DNA of 64,000 bases from Paramacrobiotus metropolitanus (Eukaryota > Tardigrada > Eutardigrada > Parachela > Macrobiotidae): positions 1,302,001 through 1,366,000 of the forward strand of contig NW_026570239.1 in the NCBI RefSeq assembly GCF_019649055.1. Reading direction: 5' to 3'. Below are positions 9,190-25,111 of the stretch, one piece after another. A program made the translations under genes and the position numbers. Each line of letters opens with the position of its first letter. Positions within the stretch are counted from its first letter, which is position 1. The notes below the pieces were generated by a model. It was not told the origin of the DNA and searched no databases. It saw nothing but the letters and a program-made list of their open reading frames with translations.

Positions 9190-11622
9190 TCTTATAAACT
9201 TTATTTAATGTAGGTTCGAATCGTGGACTGGTATTTAGACGAAAGTTTGAAAATGCCGAAATCTAAAACGCGCACCGAGGCGCAGCAAACACCAGACTGA
9301 CAAGTAAGGATTCTGCAGCCAGTGCAACTGTGCTGCAGATCCGTAAAAAAACCGAAGAAATAATATATGGGGTGGAAATTCCCAGAACAGCAAAACACAA
9401 CGGCAAATGGCCTATCAAGAGGGCGGAGCTATCGACCCTCACATTCGGGTAATTCTAATTTTATCATAATGTTTTACAGAAGCCCGATATTGTTTTTCCC
9501 AGGCCAACCGGCATCCCTGGCGAATTTATCAGTGGCCATCTCGCGTTACTGCCGCGAATGGCCATCGCACAGCCGCAGCATCGAACTGTTGAGAGTGGGC
9601 TTCGCGCTCTAGCGGCTGTCGCACAAGCCGATCCTGCTGTTGATCCGCGACTACCTGCAGGTCATTAAATCCGCGTCCGCCGCCGATCTCCTAAACCAGC
9701 ACAGCGCCACCGCCCTCCGCCCGCGAGGGCTAGAGCACCACCGGCGCAGTCAAAGCGTCCCGCTGCCTTTCGTCCCCGCCGAATTGTTACAGCGCAGTTG
9801 CATCCTCAATCAAGACCAGGTAACGCGCTAAAAATATAATATACCTAACCTACAGATAGTTCGTAATTTTGGGGGTGAGAATTTTTAATTTGATAAAGTT
9901 TCCTGAATTTTCGGGAAATTTTTAATATACATTTTGTGGGATAAATGAGGGAGGGAATTTTTTTATGTTTAGGCAAAGAATGCATAAAATTTAAGTAAGT
10001 TAAATCAGCTCAGAACAATCTTGAGGTCATTGTTTTGATTTAATAAAATTCATAAAATAATTTTATTCGACTAAAATTTTGCGCCCATTTTTAATGTGAT
10101 TCTATCAATAATTTTCTGATAGTACTTGCAAAAATTATCCATTTCTCAATTCACTTTTCGTCTTTTCTGTACTTCTGAGCATACTGCGTATCCAGCACGT
10201 ACTGGCTCATTTGTGTAGCCACTGTACTGCGATTTTCTATGCGTGTAAATATAACAGCTTTTGATCTTGAAGCTTTTTTAAGGGTTTTTGTCACAAAAAT
10301 GCAGGATTGCTGAATAATAGTTTTTAGGCTGGAAAATTCTTCGATTACTATTACTGTATTTTCACAAGTTTAAGGAACATGGTGGGGTCGTGGCCAGTGT
10401 GGCCGGACCGTCGGTTACTTTGATTTCAAAGGGGCCGACAACCCGTGCGCACGGCCCGGCCCCTGGAGCGTTCCTTAAACTTGTGAAAATACAGTAGTTC
10501 CTTGCTGCGTGTTTACAATTATTTGTGAAATTTTTCCCAACGTTTCCAACAATTTTTCGGTGAGTTTTATCGGGTGTTCTGAGTCAGAACTAAATTTGCT
10601 AATATGCCAGCGGAGTCCATGGTTCTGACCATTAAAAATTTGTACAGCTATGGAAATTGATAAAAATAAGTAAGTCATTAATATGGAAATTAGCAGGCTT
10701 TATGTTGCAGTTGTACTTTCTGTGGCAATTGCAGCAGAAAGTGCATTTTCGAAATATTTTTGAAATTCCTCAGACCTGACCTTTCACGGTTCAGGTATCA
10801 GAACGGTTGATTTTTCAATTTTTTGCCTTGCGGCACCGCATCTGCCAGCCGACTCTGCTGTACACTTCGGAGGAGCACGGCGTCAGTCTGGTGATTTTTT
10901 TTTCAGCAGTGCGCCAACAACGAGCCGACGCGCCTCATCTTCAAGACCAAGCAGGGCGACGTCTTCGGGGCCTTCTGCAACCACAGCTTGGAGAAGCGCC
11001 ACCTGGGGATCAGTTACTTGTCTTCATCAGCAGTTTGTTCTTCTGGAAAAATCCGTCACGCAGCAGTGTATAAATCATAGGTAATAATGGTCAAAATCTC
11101 CGCTTTTATGTACGATGAGCAATTTTGTAGTGGACTGGCTAAAAACTTCCGTGCCTTCGCTTTCCGTACTCTGTGGTCATGACGTAATCAGTCGTTCATT
11201 CTAAATGATGAAATCCGCGTTACAATTTTTTATGTTAAAATTGTCAGCTTTCTTAGATTTCTTTATTCTGTGGTCCCAATATTTAGGGTAGATAATTAAA
11301 ATAAACACTTTTGATATTTTTTCAGGGTAAAAATCCTAGTTATTTCGGAACCGGTGAATCCTTTTTATTTCCGTTGTTCCCCGAGCAGAACATCTACAAG
11401 TGGGTGGGGCTGGGAAAGGAGGTGACGCCCTGCCTGTTCATGGCGGCCAATTCAAATTGGCAAATTATCGGCGGCGGCGGTTGATTCGGCATCCGCTTCG
11501 ATTCCACGCCGGCCATGGGCCGCACCGAGGCCTGCACCACGTTCGCCAGTCCGCCGCTGAGCGACGCCCCGTCGGACGATTTCCAGTGCACCGTCTTCGA
11601 GGTCTTCGGGTTTGCCAAATAA
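9190..11622 (+). pseudogene. TBC-TLDc (TBC1D24-like) pseudogene, copy B
   Basis: The exon carrying the end of the TBC domain survives only as its first bases, near 9213-9260 (RIVDWYLDES). The linker exon 9503-9819 (GQPASLANLSVAI... to ILNQDQ) has a TAG at 9610-9612. The TLDc-start exon (10709 to about 11012) is interrupted by about 100 bp after its first codons and has a +1 shift in a T-run near 10900. The last exon 11326-11622 is in frame but has a 12-nt deletion and a TGA at 11482-11484 in the Gly-rich motif. The donor after HLG is AT instead of GT. At least four independent lesions mean it cannot encode a full protein. Confidence 0.88.
10354..10494. mobile_element. 141-bp MITE with 26-bp perfect inverted ends, TA flanks
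   Basis: Ends CTGTATTTTCACAAGTTTAA and the exact reverse complement, 26 bp including the shared flank base. They are bounded by TA at 10352-10353 and 10495-10496, the target preference of Tc1/mariner-type elements. The GC-rich middle (gtggccagtgtggccgg, cggcccggcccc) can fold further. It lies in an intron of the TBC-TLDc pseudogene. It is too short to encode a transposase. Confidence 0.85.
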
Positions 11623-11674
11623 TTCCCCGAGTTTATCCAGAATTTATTCGGAAATTGTCGGGTAAACAGTCTGT

Positions 11675-11845
11675 CAGTCAGCAAAATGTCGTCAGCAAAT
11701 CGTCAGCGAACTGTCGTTCAGCAAAATGTCCTTCAGCGATTTGTTGTTTCAACAAACAAACTGTCGGGTCAACTTTTTGTCGGTCAGCAAATAGTCGTCA
11801 GCAAGTTGTCGGTCAGCTAGATGACCGTCAGCGAGCTGTCGGTGT
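11675..11845. repeat. Degenerate short tandem repeat (gtcagcaaatgtc-like)
   Basis: About twelve imperfect 11-14-mers related to 'gtcagcaaatcgtc' and 'gtcggtcagcaa' lie between the TBC-TLDc pseudogene stop and the convergent astacin pseudogene. The other module copies have a ~1-kb 3' flank here, so this repeat replaced or arose within that spacer. Confidence 0.65.
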
Positions 11846-11849
11846 GTCC

Positions 11850-13492
<1,643 letters not shown>

Positions 13493-13774
13493 CTGGAAGT
13501 TTAAACAAGGATAGCACCTCAATCGTAATGCGGAAATAAGAAAATGTTCGCGAAAAGTTTAAACTGATTCGCCACGATTTTTTTGTTTATATGGAAACAG
13601 TACCGTAACGGGAACGATGGGCTTTGGCAAATATATGACACTCCAGTAAAGTATGCAACAAAACCTATTCACACACAAGAACTGTTTAATATTTACTACC
13701 TTGTAAAACGGGCGCAGTTGGGGTAGCAGTATCACGCTTACATCTGTTTTGCGTCCCAACAAGTTGTGACCGAC

Positions 13775-13870
13775 ATATTGCTGATTAGCAACCCAAGCCG
13801 CTAGCCTTGTATCCTACCAGGCAGCAACGGCAAACGGGATCGCCGTCAACGAGGAACCTCTTCCCGCCGG
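13775..13870 (-). pseudogene. Fragment of the 8-cysteine secreted protein gene
   Basis: Minus-strand translation gives PAGKRFLVDGDPVCRCCLVGYKASG. This aligns with LPGQKRCPVDGDPHCHDCVAGYKTSD of the intact gene at 55900-56810. Only about 90 bp is recognisable and it is followed by a stop. It shows that this family once also existed beside the astacin modules. Confidence 0.55.
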
Positions 13871-14639
13871 CTTCAGGAAACTATTTAAGAGGTAAGCGCA
13901 CCCGCTTTACAATTAGTCTAGCAATAAAGGACCGAAGTAAAACCAGAAGCGTAGTGTACTGCATAAGACTCAAAATTAATAAAACCTCATTCAGCTGCAG
14001 CACGGAAAACAGTTTCCTGAACGTGTAAATAAAAGGTGAGCATAGTGCAACATAGTCAGCAGACCAAAGGGCATGATTTGGAATCGGTCTGCCTGAATCA
14101 GCCTCCACGTTTCCTTTTAAAGCGATTACATTCCTAAACATTACTTACTGAAGGCTGATGGGGAGTGAAGCAAAGAGACGAGAATTTTGTCAGAAATTTG
14201 AAATCAAAGGAGCCTTGTAAAACTCCAAGTTCGAAGACTTTATTGACACATGGACATATAGATTCAGCAGCGAATTCCATTATAAGCGATTGCAATAAAC
14301 AATAAAGCTTGTCTAAAACGTTACTAGAAGTCAAATCTTTTTTCCCTGTTTTTCTGTGGACCCGACTTTCAAGCAAGTACATAATTATTAAAAGTTAACC
14401 TTAATAGTTCTTCATTTGTCGTATTCTTCTAAATTTTCGGTACCAGCAGGGTAAATATTATAGTTTTTCTGTTAACGGTTTTCAACAAAAATATTTTTAC
14501 GTGTGCTGATGTTTTATTGGGTGAGTCTACAGGTACAGTACCCCCTTTTGCGCCCTGTTCTGCTATAGGCACCCCTTATCTATCAGATAATTCTTGCACC
14601 CCGGTTTTTTTCCGCGGACTATTTACACCTGTTTCTAGT
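13871..14639. other. No recognisable gene
   Basis: AT-rich sequence with short spurious ORFs only. I see no domain, repeat or RNA gene that I can support. Confidence 0.5.
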
Positions 14640-15055
14640 TTTTTCCCAGATGGCTGACGAAGACTTGACATGGGCAAACATTCACACAAAAAGGTATACT
14701 ATGCATTCCATCCGACAATGGGCCGGTTTTTGCTGATTGGCCGGCACTGATGGAATGCGTACGGTATCTTCCACGCGTACGACAATATCGCCCTTCCGTG
14801 TAGTTTACTGCATCTGGTGCGTTTTGGGAATCTGAACTAAATTTCAGTTTCTAAAACCTCTGCCAGCCAGGCACGTTGGGTGCAAGCTTGGGCGAATATT
14901 GCGTTTTCTGCCATGTACCCTTCCTGGGCCTTCCACAATTTAACACTGCCAAGCGCAGACCATCGACCTGCATTGATTCGTGCCGAGCAACTACCTCTGC
15001 ACAACCGGAAACGTAGAGCATGGATAACTGAAGGAGGATGTGCTCCGGTAATAAA
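14640..15055. repeat. Dispersed repeat X, copy 2
   Basis: Second copy of the block at 8519-8960, with several indels relative to it. It is again immediately upstream of a TBC-TLDc exon fragment. This argues that X belongs to the duplicated module and is not an independent insertion. Confidence 0.7.
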
Positions 15056-15239
15056 TTATTTGACTTCTTTAAAATTCTCTAAAGTCATGAAAATTTGCCC
15101 TTAAAATATAGCAACGGTGAACAGGGAATGCCTGTAGCTTTCCCACGCGACAAATTGCAAAGATTAACTAATTGAAAAGGGGTGCTAATCCGTGTTATAG
15201 CCTAACTTGGTGCAAAAGGGGGAGCCTATAGCGATGGAA

Positions 15240-15475
15240 CTATACACATATGACTGTAATTGTAGCTCTCCTGCCTGTGGCAATGGCTGCCGCTGCGGCA
15301 CCACATCTGCCAGCCGACGCTGCTGTACAGCGCGGCGTCAGTCTGGTGACCTTTTTCCAGCAGTGCGCCAACCACGAGCCCACCTCCTCATCGTCAAGAC
15401 CAAGCAAGGAGACGTTTTCGGGGCTTCTTGCAGTCACTGCTGGAAGAACCTCCTCCTGTTGGTCAGTTACGCATA
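15240..15475 (+). pseudogene. TBC-TLDc exon fragment, copy E
   Basis: Homologous to the TLDc-start exon: L-R-H-H-I-C-Q-P-T-L-L-Y, then a 10-nt deletion that removes the SEEHG codons, then VSLVTFFQQCANHEP in another frame. A further frame change follows near 15390. No neighbouring TBC-TLDc exons are present within 1 kb downstream. It is a relic. Confidence 0.78.
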
Positions 15476-15559
15476 TTCATCATCCATTTTTTTTTCTTAC
15501 AAATTCACATTTAGCAACGAGTCAACCATAATTTTTAATAGTGGTCAATAAATTTTGAA

Positions 15560-16740
15560 GTGTATTGGCTAAATGTCATGCAGGAGGATATTCACCGAAA
15601 TTTAGTAGTGGAACGGCTAAAAATTCTTATGGATTTCCCTGCAAGTTAAGACGTAATCCTAACACATTTAACGTCTCTTTGGCTATGAATCTATGATCAA
15701 TAAAGTTCGTGTTACATGTTTTTTCTCTTTAGGTTACATATTAGCGTAAAATGTCTTGATGTTATGCAGTTTTTAATTTCGAAGTTTTATAGGTATACGA
15801 ACTGTAACTTAAAACTGGGTATAAAACTTTGCTTTGCAGATGTTTATACTGGCCAGATTTTTTAAGGAAGCAGCACTTCAGTTAAATCTGAAAATTAAAA
15901 CGGAGTGCGAGAAATTTTGGAAAAATTGTGCAATTTTCGGAATTTTTTATTCTCGTTTGGTGAACTTTAATCGCAATTTGTGCACCAGTGTTTGTTGTGT
16001 TTCTGATTCGTGGGAAAAATTAAAACGCGATTTCCCGGCAAATACATATAAATGATATAATACGAAATTCCATTGACGCCGCAGTATTATGCTATCAATG
16101 ACGAATTCAGCTATCGATGATGTCACATTTGTCGGCGCGATATTCAGCGCTTTGCATTATAATCAAACGCTGGCGTCAGAAAAAAAAACAGATACTTTTG
16201 CTTGGATTAACTCCATTATTCGACCGAAATACAAAATGTTAATTGAGCGCACATGTTTGGCTTATGTTTGCCAAAGCGGATGTGATGCTATTCTCCATTG
16301 CAAAAATGTTGCCATAAATTAAAGCGGACTGGTGCGGCAACATTGTTGTCCCGTTTAACGGCGTGTGTAATATATTGATCCTGAACGCTTAATTAATCAC
16401 GTTTTTCCATGTTTTATTAATTCGTCACATCACTTCTCCATTCGCGATCAGTGACACAGCAGTGCTGATGCAGTGCTGATTCCGATTAAAATTCGCTAGA
16501 ATATTTAACTGTTATTTTGAAAAACAAACAGAAAAATAAATAAGTAATAATTTCGAACAAAAATCTAAAATATCCTTGGAATCCTATAAATGGCAAAATT
16601 AGCAGGAAATTATGAAAAATGGCTTGTATGAATCAGAATTAATTAAAGCACAGAAAACCTTTGAAATCCAGAACAGCAAAGTTTACCAGAAAATTATGTA
16701 AAGCAAAGTTTATCAGTAAATTATGTAAAAATCATTTAGG
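15560..16740. other. No gene recognised
   Basis: AT-rich sequence between a TBC-TLDc relic and the 3' side of a LINE. Two short ORFs (15834-16055 and 16089-16322, +) have no recognisable features. The LINE 3' UTR probably begins somewhere near 16750, but I cannot place its end. Confidence 0.45.
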
Positions 16741-16842
16741 TAAGTATAAATAATAGCACAAAGTGAAAACCTTTAGAACTCAGAAATGTACGTTTATTAC
16801 CTGTGGTACAACGGTTATGCAACAGCTTAAAACAACATAATT

Positions 16843-19718
16843 TTACAACATGAAAATTTCATTTAACTTTTCTGCTCCTTCCATCGTTCCCAAAACTGAT
16901 GCAGCGTTTCCTCGTTGTATCACTAGTGACAGTCTTTGACGTAGAAATTCATGGGAACGTCTTTCGCCTGTGTGTTGCTCCAGTCGTTTGCCCAATTCTT
17001 TAATGATGGCAATGGCTGACGGTCCCCATGGGCCCATTGTTTCGAAAGCAATTGGAGAAAAGTGTATCTGCCGTTTAAGTACGAGTACAACTGAGACTTC
17101 TTCTGTTCTGCTTCCACCGCAGCCGCACTTGCGTGAGTTGCTGTTTTCTTGATGTGAGAAGGGGCAACAGTGTCTACGCAAGTGACATCCCACGCTAAAC
17201 ACAACCCTCTCTGCCAGGCAAAAGTTGTGCATCCGTCAGGGCGTCGTTCAGACGTATGCGACGTGCCACGTGGCTCCAGTTTTGCCGGAATCCCAGCTGA
17301 AACACACGCGCGACAAACGATGTCGTTTAATCCACCATGTCGTGGGAGTCTACCAGCAGAGAACGCGCAAGACAGACCATGGTGTCCGTATTTGTCTACA
17401 TGCTTTTGGCACTTCATGCATTCGTGGGGTTCACATATTGCAACTCCAAGTCTCAGACCGACGGAGATTTTCAGAGTATCGTCATCAAGGAGGTTGCCAA
17501 TATGGGCAGAAGGCAATGCATTTAACCAGATGCCGGCTTCCGGTGTTGACTGGGCAAGAAGGCGGGCTTTATTAATTTCGTCGTCGCGGTAAATCTCCAG
17601 CAGCGTGGACAAAGATATGTTACACATTGGGATGTCCCAGGTCCTCTGTTGCTTACGGAAATTAGGTTCAGGCAGTTCAGGTTGTCGGGCGTTTTTCTTC
17701 CACAACTCGAGAGCGCCTGTGAGGTCGACGGCCGCATGTCCAGGTAGTAATAAGGATACCATATCGGATACGGAGAAAATCGAAGCCAGAAAGGCTGGAA
17801 GTGCTAATTCCTCCGACCGACGTATCCCAATACCGCCTCTGCAAACGGGAAGGCTAGCCTGTCGCCAACACGGGTAGTCATCATGAGCGGTTCTTACGTT
17901 GCACAGCGTCTGGAAACAGGAGCGTAACTTTTCATCTATCTCGTACAGTTTCTCTGGATACTTCCACGCATTACAACATCGTAACATGTATATGACTTTT
18001 GGCGCGCCAAGACAAAACCTGAGAAGGTACAACGCATGGTGACGTGGAAGCAGTTGAAGTCGCTCGCACATTCTTGTCAGTGTTGCAGCTTTTTCAATGA
18101 GCGATGGCCCAATCGCGTCATCCAACACGGGGGCTCCGAGCAGCGTCAAAGTGGAGCTTGATACAACACGCAGCTGGGGGTGTCGTACATTAAACTCAGC
18201 AGTCACATGCTGTTGGTTGCTTTCTGTCCCTCCGCAGACAAATAATTCACACTTGGCAATGTTGACATCCAGCCCGATGGAGTGTGCCTCTGCAATAATC
18301 CGATCAAAGTTGGCCAGCACACTAGCAGGAGAACCGCCTAACGTCCCGTCATCCAAAAACCATGCGTTGAGCTCCGTGGTAAGAGTGATCACTAAAAGGT
18401 GCAGAACTAGACAAAATAGTAATGGTCCCAATGGATCTCCCTGCTGTACACCGGATTCAGATGACAAATTATACTGGTCCAGGAACAGAGACGAATGATA
18501 TCCGTATGCTGACTGTAGGAATGCACTGTATTCCGGGAAATGTGCATGAGCGGCGTTCAGCACGGCTTCTCTGGAAACTGTGTTAAACGCATTCCTAAAA
18601 TCTATCTTCAAAATAGCTTTTACAGTCTCAGGATCAGACTCGGCGAATTTTCGGGTTCCGTGGACAATGGCCTCTGCTCCACCACGAATGTTGAATCCTA
18701 GCTGCAGTGGACAGAGGGTGGCGGTTACACGGTCGGCCACTTTAGTGCACACAATTTTTGCAACTATACGGCGCAGCGTCAATCCAACCGCAATGGGACG
18801 TAGGCCACCGTCTTTCTTGCGCAGGGCAATCAGTTTTCCCCCAAAAAAGGTCGGACGGATATCGGACGGTATCTTCCCGTTAACAACTATATTTAGCACA
18901 GATGCCAGAGCTTCACAGAATTGACTGCTGTGGACATCCATTTTTGGGCCTACAATGTCCAGAAGATGTTGCGGCCGCAGACCGTCTGGCCCAGCGGCAG
19001 AACCTCGTGGGAAGCTGTGAATTGCTGCAAAAACGTCTGCGGCAGATATAGGTGGCGCTGCAGATCCAGGGTCGAGCGGAGCCATAATGGGGGGCGTACA
19101 TTTAGGGTGTTTCGTCCTGAGCTCATCGAGAACATCCGCATTAACAGCTGCGACCGAATCCGTAGACGAAATAACACGCATTGCGCCAGAGACAGATCCG
19201 TCGTCAATTTTGAGACCGACTTGACGAACGAGATCATCCTGACTGTTCCGCTTCTTCTTGGGGTTCAGGGGTGGCGGGGGTGGTGAAGCAGGGATCTCGA
19301 TGTCGCGGTCGAAAAGATCCAGATTTTTCTTCACTGCTGTTGCCAAGGAAACAGCGCGCTCGGATTTCGTTTTAGCAGGAAGCCGAAGAGCGTTAGGGGC
19401 AAACGCTAGCAACTTTAGCCAGGAACTGCTGTCGTTCTGGCTCGCCACTCGTAAAAGGGTCCTCTGCAGTGAAGCTCTGGCGGTCGGTCTTGCGCCGTGT
19501 GGGATACGCCGCATGATTCTCTCTTTGGTGGGACGAAAATCTGGAGCTGCTTTGGGCGGTGCAGGCGGCGTAGGCGCAGCTCCGTTAGAGTTGTTACCCA
19601 TGGCGGAGGGAGCAGATCCAGTTGGTCGTGATTTGCAGGCACGCATGTGGCTTGCAAGGCCAGCTCCCCTACAATACAATTTCTGACAAAAGGGGCAAGG
19701 TTCCTTGTCGGCGGCCAT
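16843..19718 (-). mobile_element. Non-LTR retrotransposon with restriction-like endonuclease (LINE-1), near-intact ORF
   Basis: A single long ORF starts at 19718 (MAADKEP). It opens with a C2H2 zinc finger (C8-P-F-C11 ... H24-M-R-A-C28), then a Pro-rich spacer. The reverse transcriptase has GGLRPIAVG, LKIDFRNAFN, SGVQQGDPLGP and the catalytic box WFLDDGT. It ends in a zinc knuckle (HECMKCQKHVDKYGHHGLSC) and an R-P-D...D-V-T-C nuclease motif. That order is typical of RLE-type LINEs such as the R2/R4/NeSL grade. The first frame runs to 16923. The homologous tail (SPIAFETMGPWG ... EKLNEIFML, ending at 16843) is in another frame, joined at the A4 run 17058-17061, so one base appears missing. About 200 bp of GC-rich leader lies upstream. 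Confidence 0.92.
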
Positions 19719-20364
19719 GAGGAATCAAGGATCTAAAGGAAAGCGACTGACCTGGAGTGATTGTATGGACGCTGGATACCTAGGAGGATCAGGCCCGCCG
19801 GACCCGTAATGAGGCACGGTCTCGCCAGTGAGAATCCGCACCACGTTTAGATCCTCCTGGCCACCCTTTCAACCAAGAGGGATCTATCCCCGATTTGGTG
19901 AACTGGGAAATTTAGTCACTTGCAAGTTAATCCACAGAAGGGGAACGCGACACAACACTGGTTGATATCAGCGCGTATAATCGATAGGAAAACAGGCTTT
20001 GCCGATTTTATAAAAATTTTATATAAAATCAGAATGAAGAAATAACGAGAAAATGTTTTGAATAAAATGGTGTCCCAAATCACCAGCATTACTGCTGGAA
20101 AAAAACATTGAACGAACCGAAGTTGAATTATTGCTGACCAGTGGCTGCTATTTGTACATGCTGGAATGTAGTGCAAGGGCTCTAATAAATGAACAAGGTT
20201 GTCGCTCGATGTCACTTACGGGTTTCTTCTTAGTTTGCCTGCTGTTGTCTCTAATAATAATATTATTTTCTGACTGGTTTGTTTTTTTTTGTAATTTTAC
20301 TAGATTTTATTTTAATTTTGTAGATTTATTTTAAATTGTTTTATATAAATTGTGTCTATTATAG

Positions 20365-23011
<2,647 letters not shown>

Positions 23012-23012
<1 letters not shown>

Positions 23013-23960
23013 TTCCCGAATTTGTCTGGAATTTATTTGGAAGTTACCCAATTAAATTTCCGAATTCATAAGGAATTTATCCGGAAAATTGTCCAATAAT
23101 TTTGGGGGTTATCCGGAATTGTCTGGCCAATATCGAAAGAAATTGTCCAGTAAACTGGGGATTTGTCAGGATCGCGGAAAAATTCACAGCAATCGTCCAA
23201 TTAATTTCGGATTTTTTTACAAAAAGATCCGGTATAATTCATAAATTATTCTGCATCAGAATGGCGACTGCGGAGAAATTGAAATAATTGGAATTGTTCT
23301 TTATTTCGAAGCGATGGAATTGTTCTTTATTTCGAATGTCAGGAGAACTCTCTCAGTTATGACAGACAGTTTTCCCGGAATTTATGATTATTTTTGGGTG
23401 GAAAAATCGCTGCGGAAATTTTTTCTGGAAAAATTCCGGGAAAAAAATTACTATTTTTCTCTTGGATTCGGGAGAAATTGGAAAAGTCGACATGTGATTA
23501 ATATGTGCAGATTTTTGATTAATCTACCGTTGAAACCAAAGCAGTGTCCCTCATTCATACACACACAATTCAAGACAGTTCCTATTTCACAAAAACGAGA
23601 CTGATGAATTTGACGCTGCGCTTTCGTGTTTCCGTTGGTGGATTGTCATTGGCCCGATTTTTGCTTCTTGTGTGCGTTATAATCCGCGCAAACATTCCAC
23701 GGTGGATGTTGAGTTTTTTTGTACACAAACATTAGTCAAAGTGTGTCGCCACAATAACGGGTTGAAATGTGATGATTTAATTAGTTTTTGTCTGTTTGTG
23801 CGCTCCGCATTGGCCGCTGTAAAGGATCGCGCCGGTTCCTGTAACCTGTTGTACTGCTTTCTTCGCGTCTGTGCCAATGTTTTCCTACGGATTCTAGTCA
23901 TTTTGTGCGATACGTTATGGTGCCCATGTAATGAAATAAACAGTGGGATATCGAATAAAA
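23012..23960 (+). repeat. Duplicated 3' flank of the TBC-TLDc gene (copy 2)
   Basis: Collinear with 330-1250, including the post-stop GAATTTAT-rich part, 'ttcccggaatttatgattat' and the 'gtgtgcgtt...aacattccacggtgg' core. It leads into an astacin last-exon copy on the opposite strand, as in module copy 1. Confidence 0.8.
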
Positions 23961-24034
23961 TTATAAAGCCACTTATAAAGGTCATCCGCATTGAGCAGGT
24001 CCACCAAAGCACGGCTGCATTTACAGTAACATGG

Positions 24035-24635
24035 TTAGTTGGTTACTTCTTTTCTTTTCAAAGTTATGGCCACGTGCGTTGCACACATAAGCACGGATGT
24101 GTAAAGCAATAAGCGGCATGATATCAGACAATATAATATGAAATTTATATGGTTAAACACCGAAGTAATTATGCTTTGGTCTAAATGTTTGCGGTACTCG
24201 GTCGTCATTTCGTTGATGGCCGATAGATTAACTCCGTTAAACTCCGCCACGGTCCACGGGTTGCCCATATATACGATTGGCGGCATAATATCTCGCCCAG
24301 AGATTCTGACCGCGAATCCGCGATACAGTTCAACAACAGAATGGGAGTGGGCTAAGGCCCGGCTTGGTTCTCCCTTGCGGCGCCGCCGATCGTGTACACG
24401 GATCCGATAGGTGCCGGGCAGTTGCTTCTTGATGACGAAACTATCGGCATGCAATCCAGCATAATCGTTGTGAATCAGATTATCACCGCTCAGGCTCTCT
24501 CCCCGACATTCCACGCGTGTCCGCCGTGGGCTATCCTTCAGCGGCACTTCGACCACCAGCTCCGTATATCCCATCCTAAGACCAAAGAGAATGATCCGAA
24601 TGTCATCGGACCGGAGCGTGACTTGAAGGCTTTAA
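24035..24635 (-). pseudogene. Astacin C-terminal exon, truncated copy
   Basis: Minus-strand translation LVVEVPLKDSPRRTRVECRG ... NDYAGLHADSFVIKKQLPGTYRIRV ... WTVAEFNGVNL matches the last ~150 residues of the intact astacins. The 5' part is absent: homology stops at about 24635, where a LINE 3' tail begins. It runs open, but without the rest of the exon or any catalytic exon it is a fragment. Confidence 0.82.
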
Positions 24636-24850
24636 TTATTATTATTTATTATTATTATTACATTAAGAGCCAAATCAGCTCTAGAGCTGATTTGGCCCAC
24701 CTTTCAGCTTCGAGATCTTTGAGTTACTGTAGTTTGGCTACTTTGAGGTACAAGAACGTTTCCGGCCGTTGCTCCAAAACGTTGCTCAAAAACGCTAATT
24801 CTTAGCCCTACTCACAGTCGCGTCGTAAACTGCTGTACGCCTGAACGTAA
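24636..24850 (-). mobile_element. Short LINE 3' end with (TAA)n tail and 26-bp perfect palindrome
   Basis: A degenerate TTA array (24636-24660) is followed by 'cattaagagc' and the perfect palindrome ccaaatcagctct/agagctgatttgg (about 24671-24696). This layout matches the LINE at 20661-21950: array, 'cat(c/t)aagagc', hairpin. It is therefore the extreme 3' end of a related element on the minus strand, 5'-truncated to about 200 bp. Its outer boundary near 24850 is approximate. Confidence 0.7.
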
Positions 24851-24867
24851 ACCGCTTTGATTAAAGT

Positions 24868-25111
24868 TCGTGGTCCGTGTGGGTGGCAGGAGCGCTTTCC
24901 TCTGGGTCAGGTATGGTTAAACTCATTCATGTAAGAAGGTTCTTTCATTCATTGTGTGGTCCAGATGACGCACTGCTGTTACATAACGACATCATTTGGG
25001 ATGTCGACACGGATGGGTTCAAGAATTTCCTCCCTTTAACGGGATTTCTCGGACCAGAAGGCTACTGGCCAAACAGTGGGCAAGGTATCCCCTATGAAAT
25101 ACACGGATTCG
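24868..25111 (+). pseudogene. Astacin exons 1 (partial) and 2, isolated 5' fragment
   Basis: A remnant of the signal exon (WVAGALSSGS, ending at 24910 before GTATGG) is followed by exon 2 (24965-25111, 147 nt). Exon 2 has the conserved acceptor CAG|ATGAC and donor TTCG|GTGAG. It encodes DDALLLHNDIIWDVDTDG ... GYWPNSGQGIPYEIHGF, parallel to exon 2 of the 609- and 597-codon astacins. No exon 3 or later follows on this strand. It is probably a decapitated duplicate. A distant or lost partner cannot be excluded. Confidence 0.7.

Noticed and set aside
17170-19686. Several 100-140 codon ORFs on the + strand across the LINE
   Set aside because: They are antisense shadows of the reverse-transcriptase ORF and have no domain content of their own.
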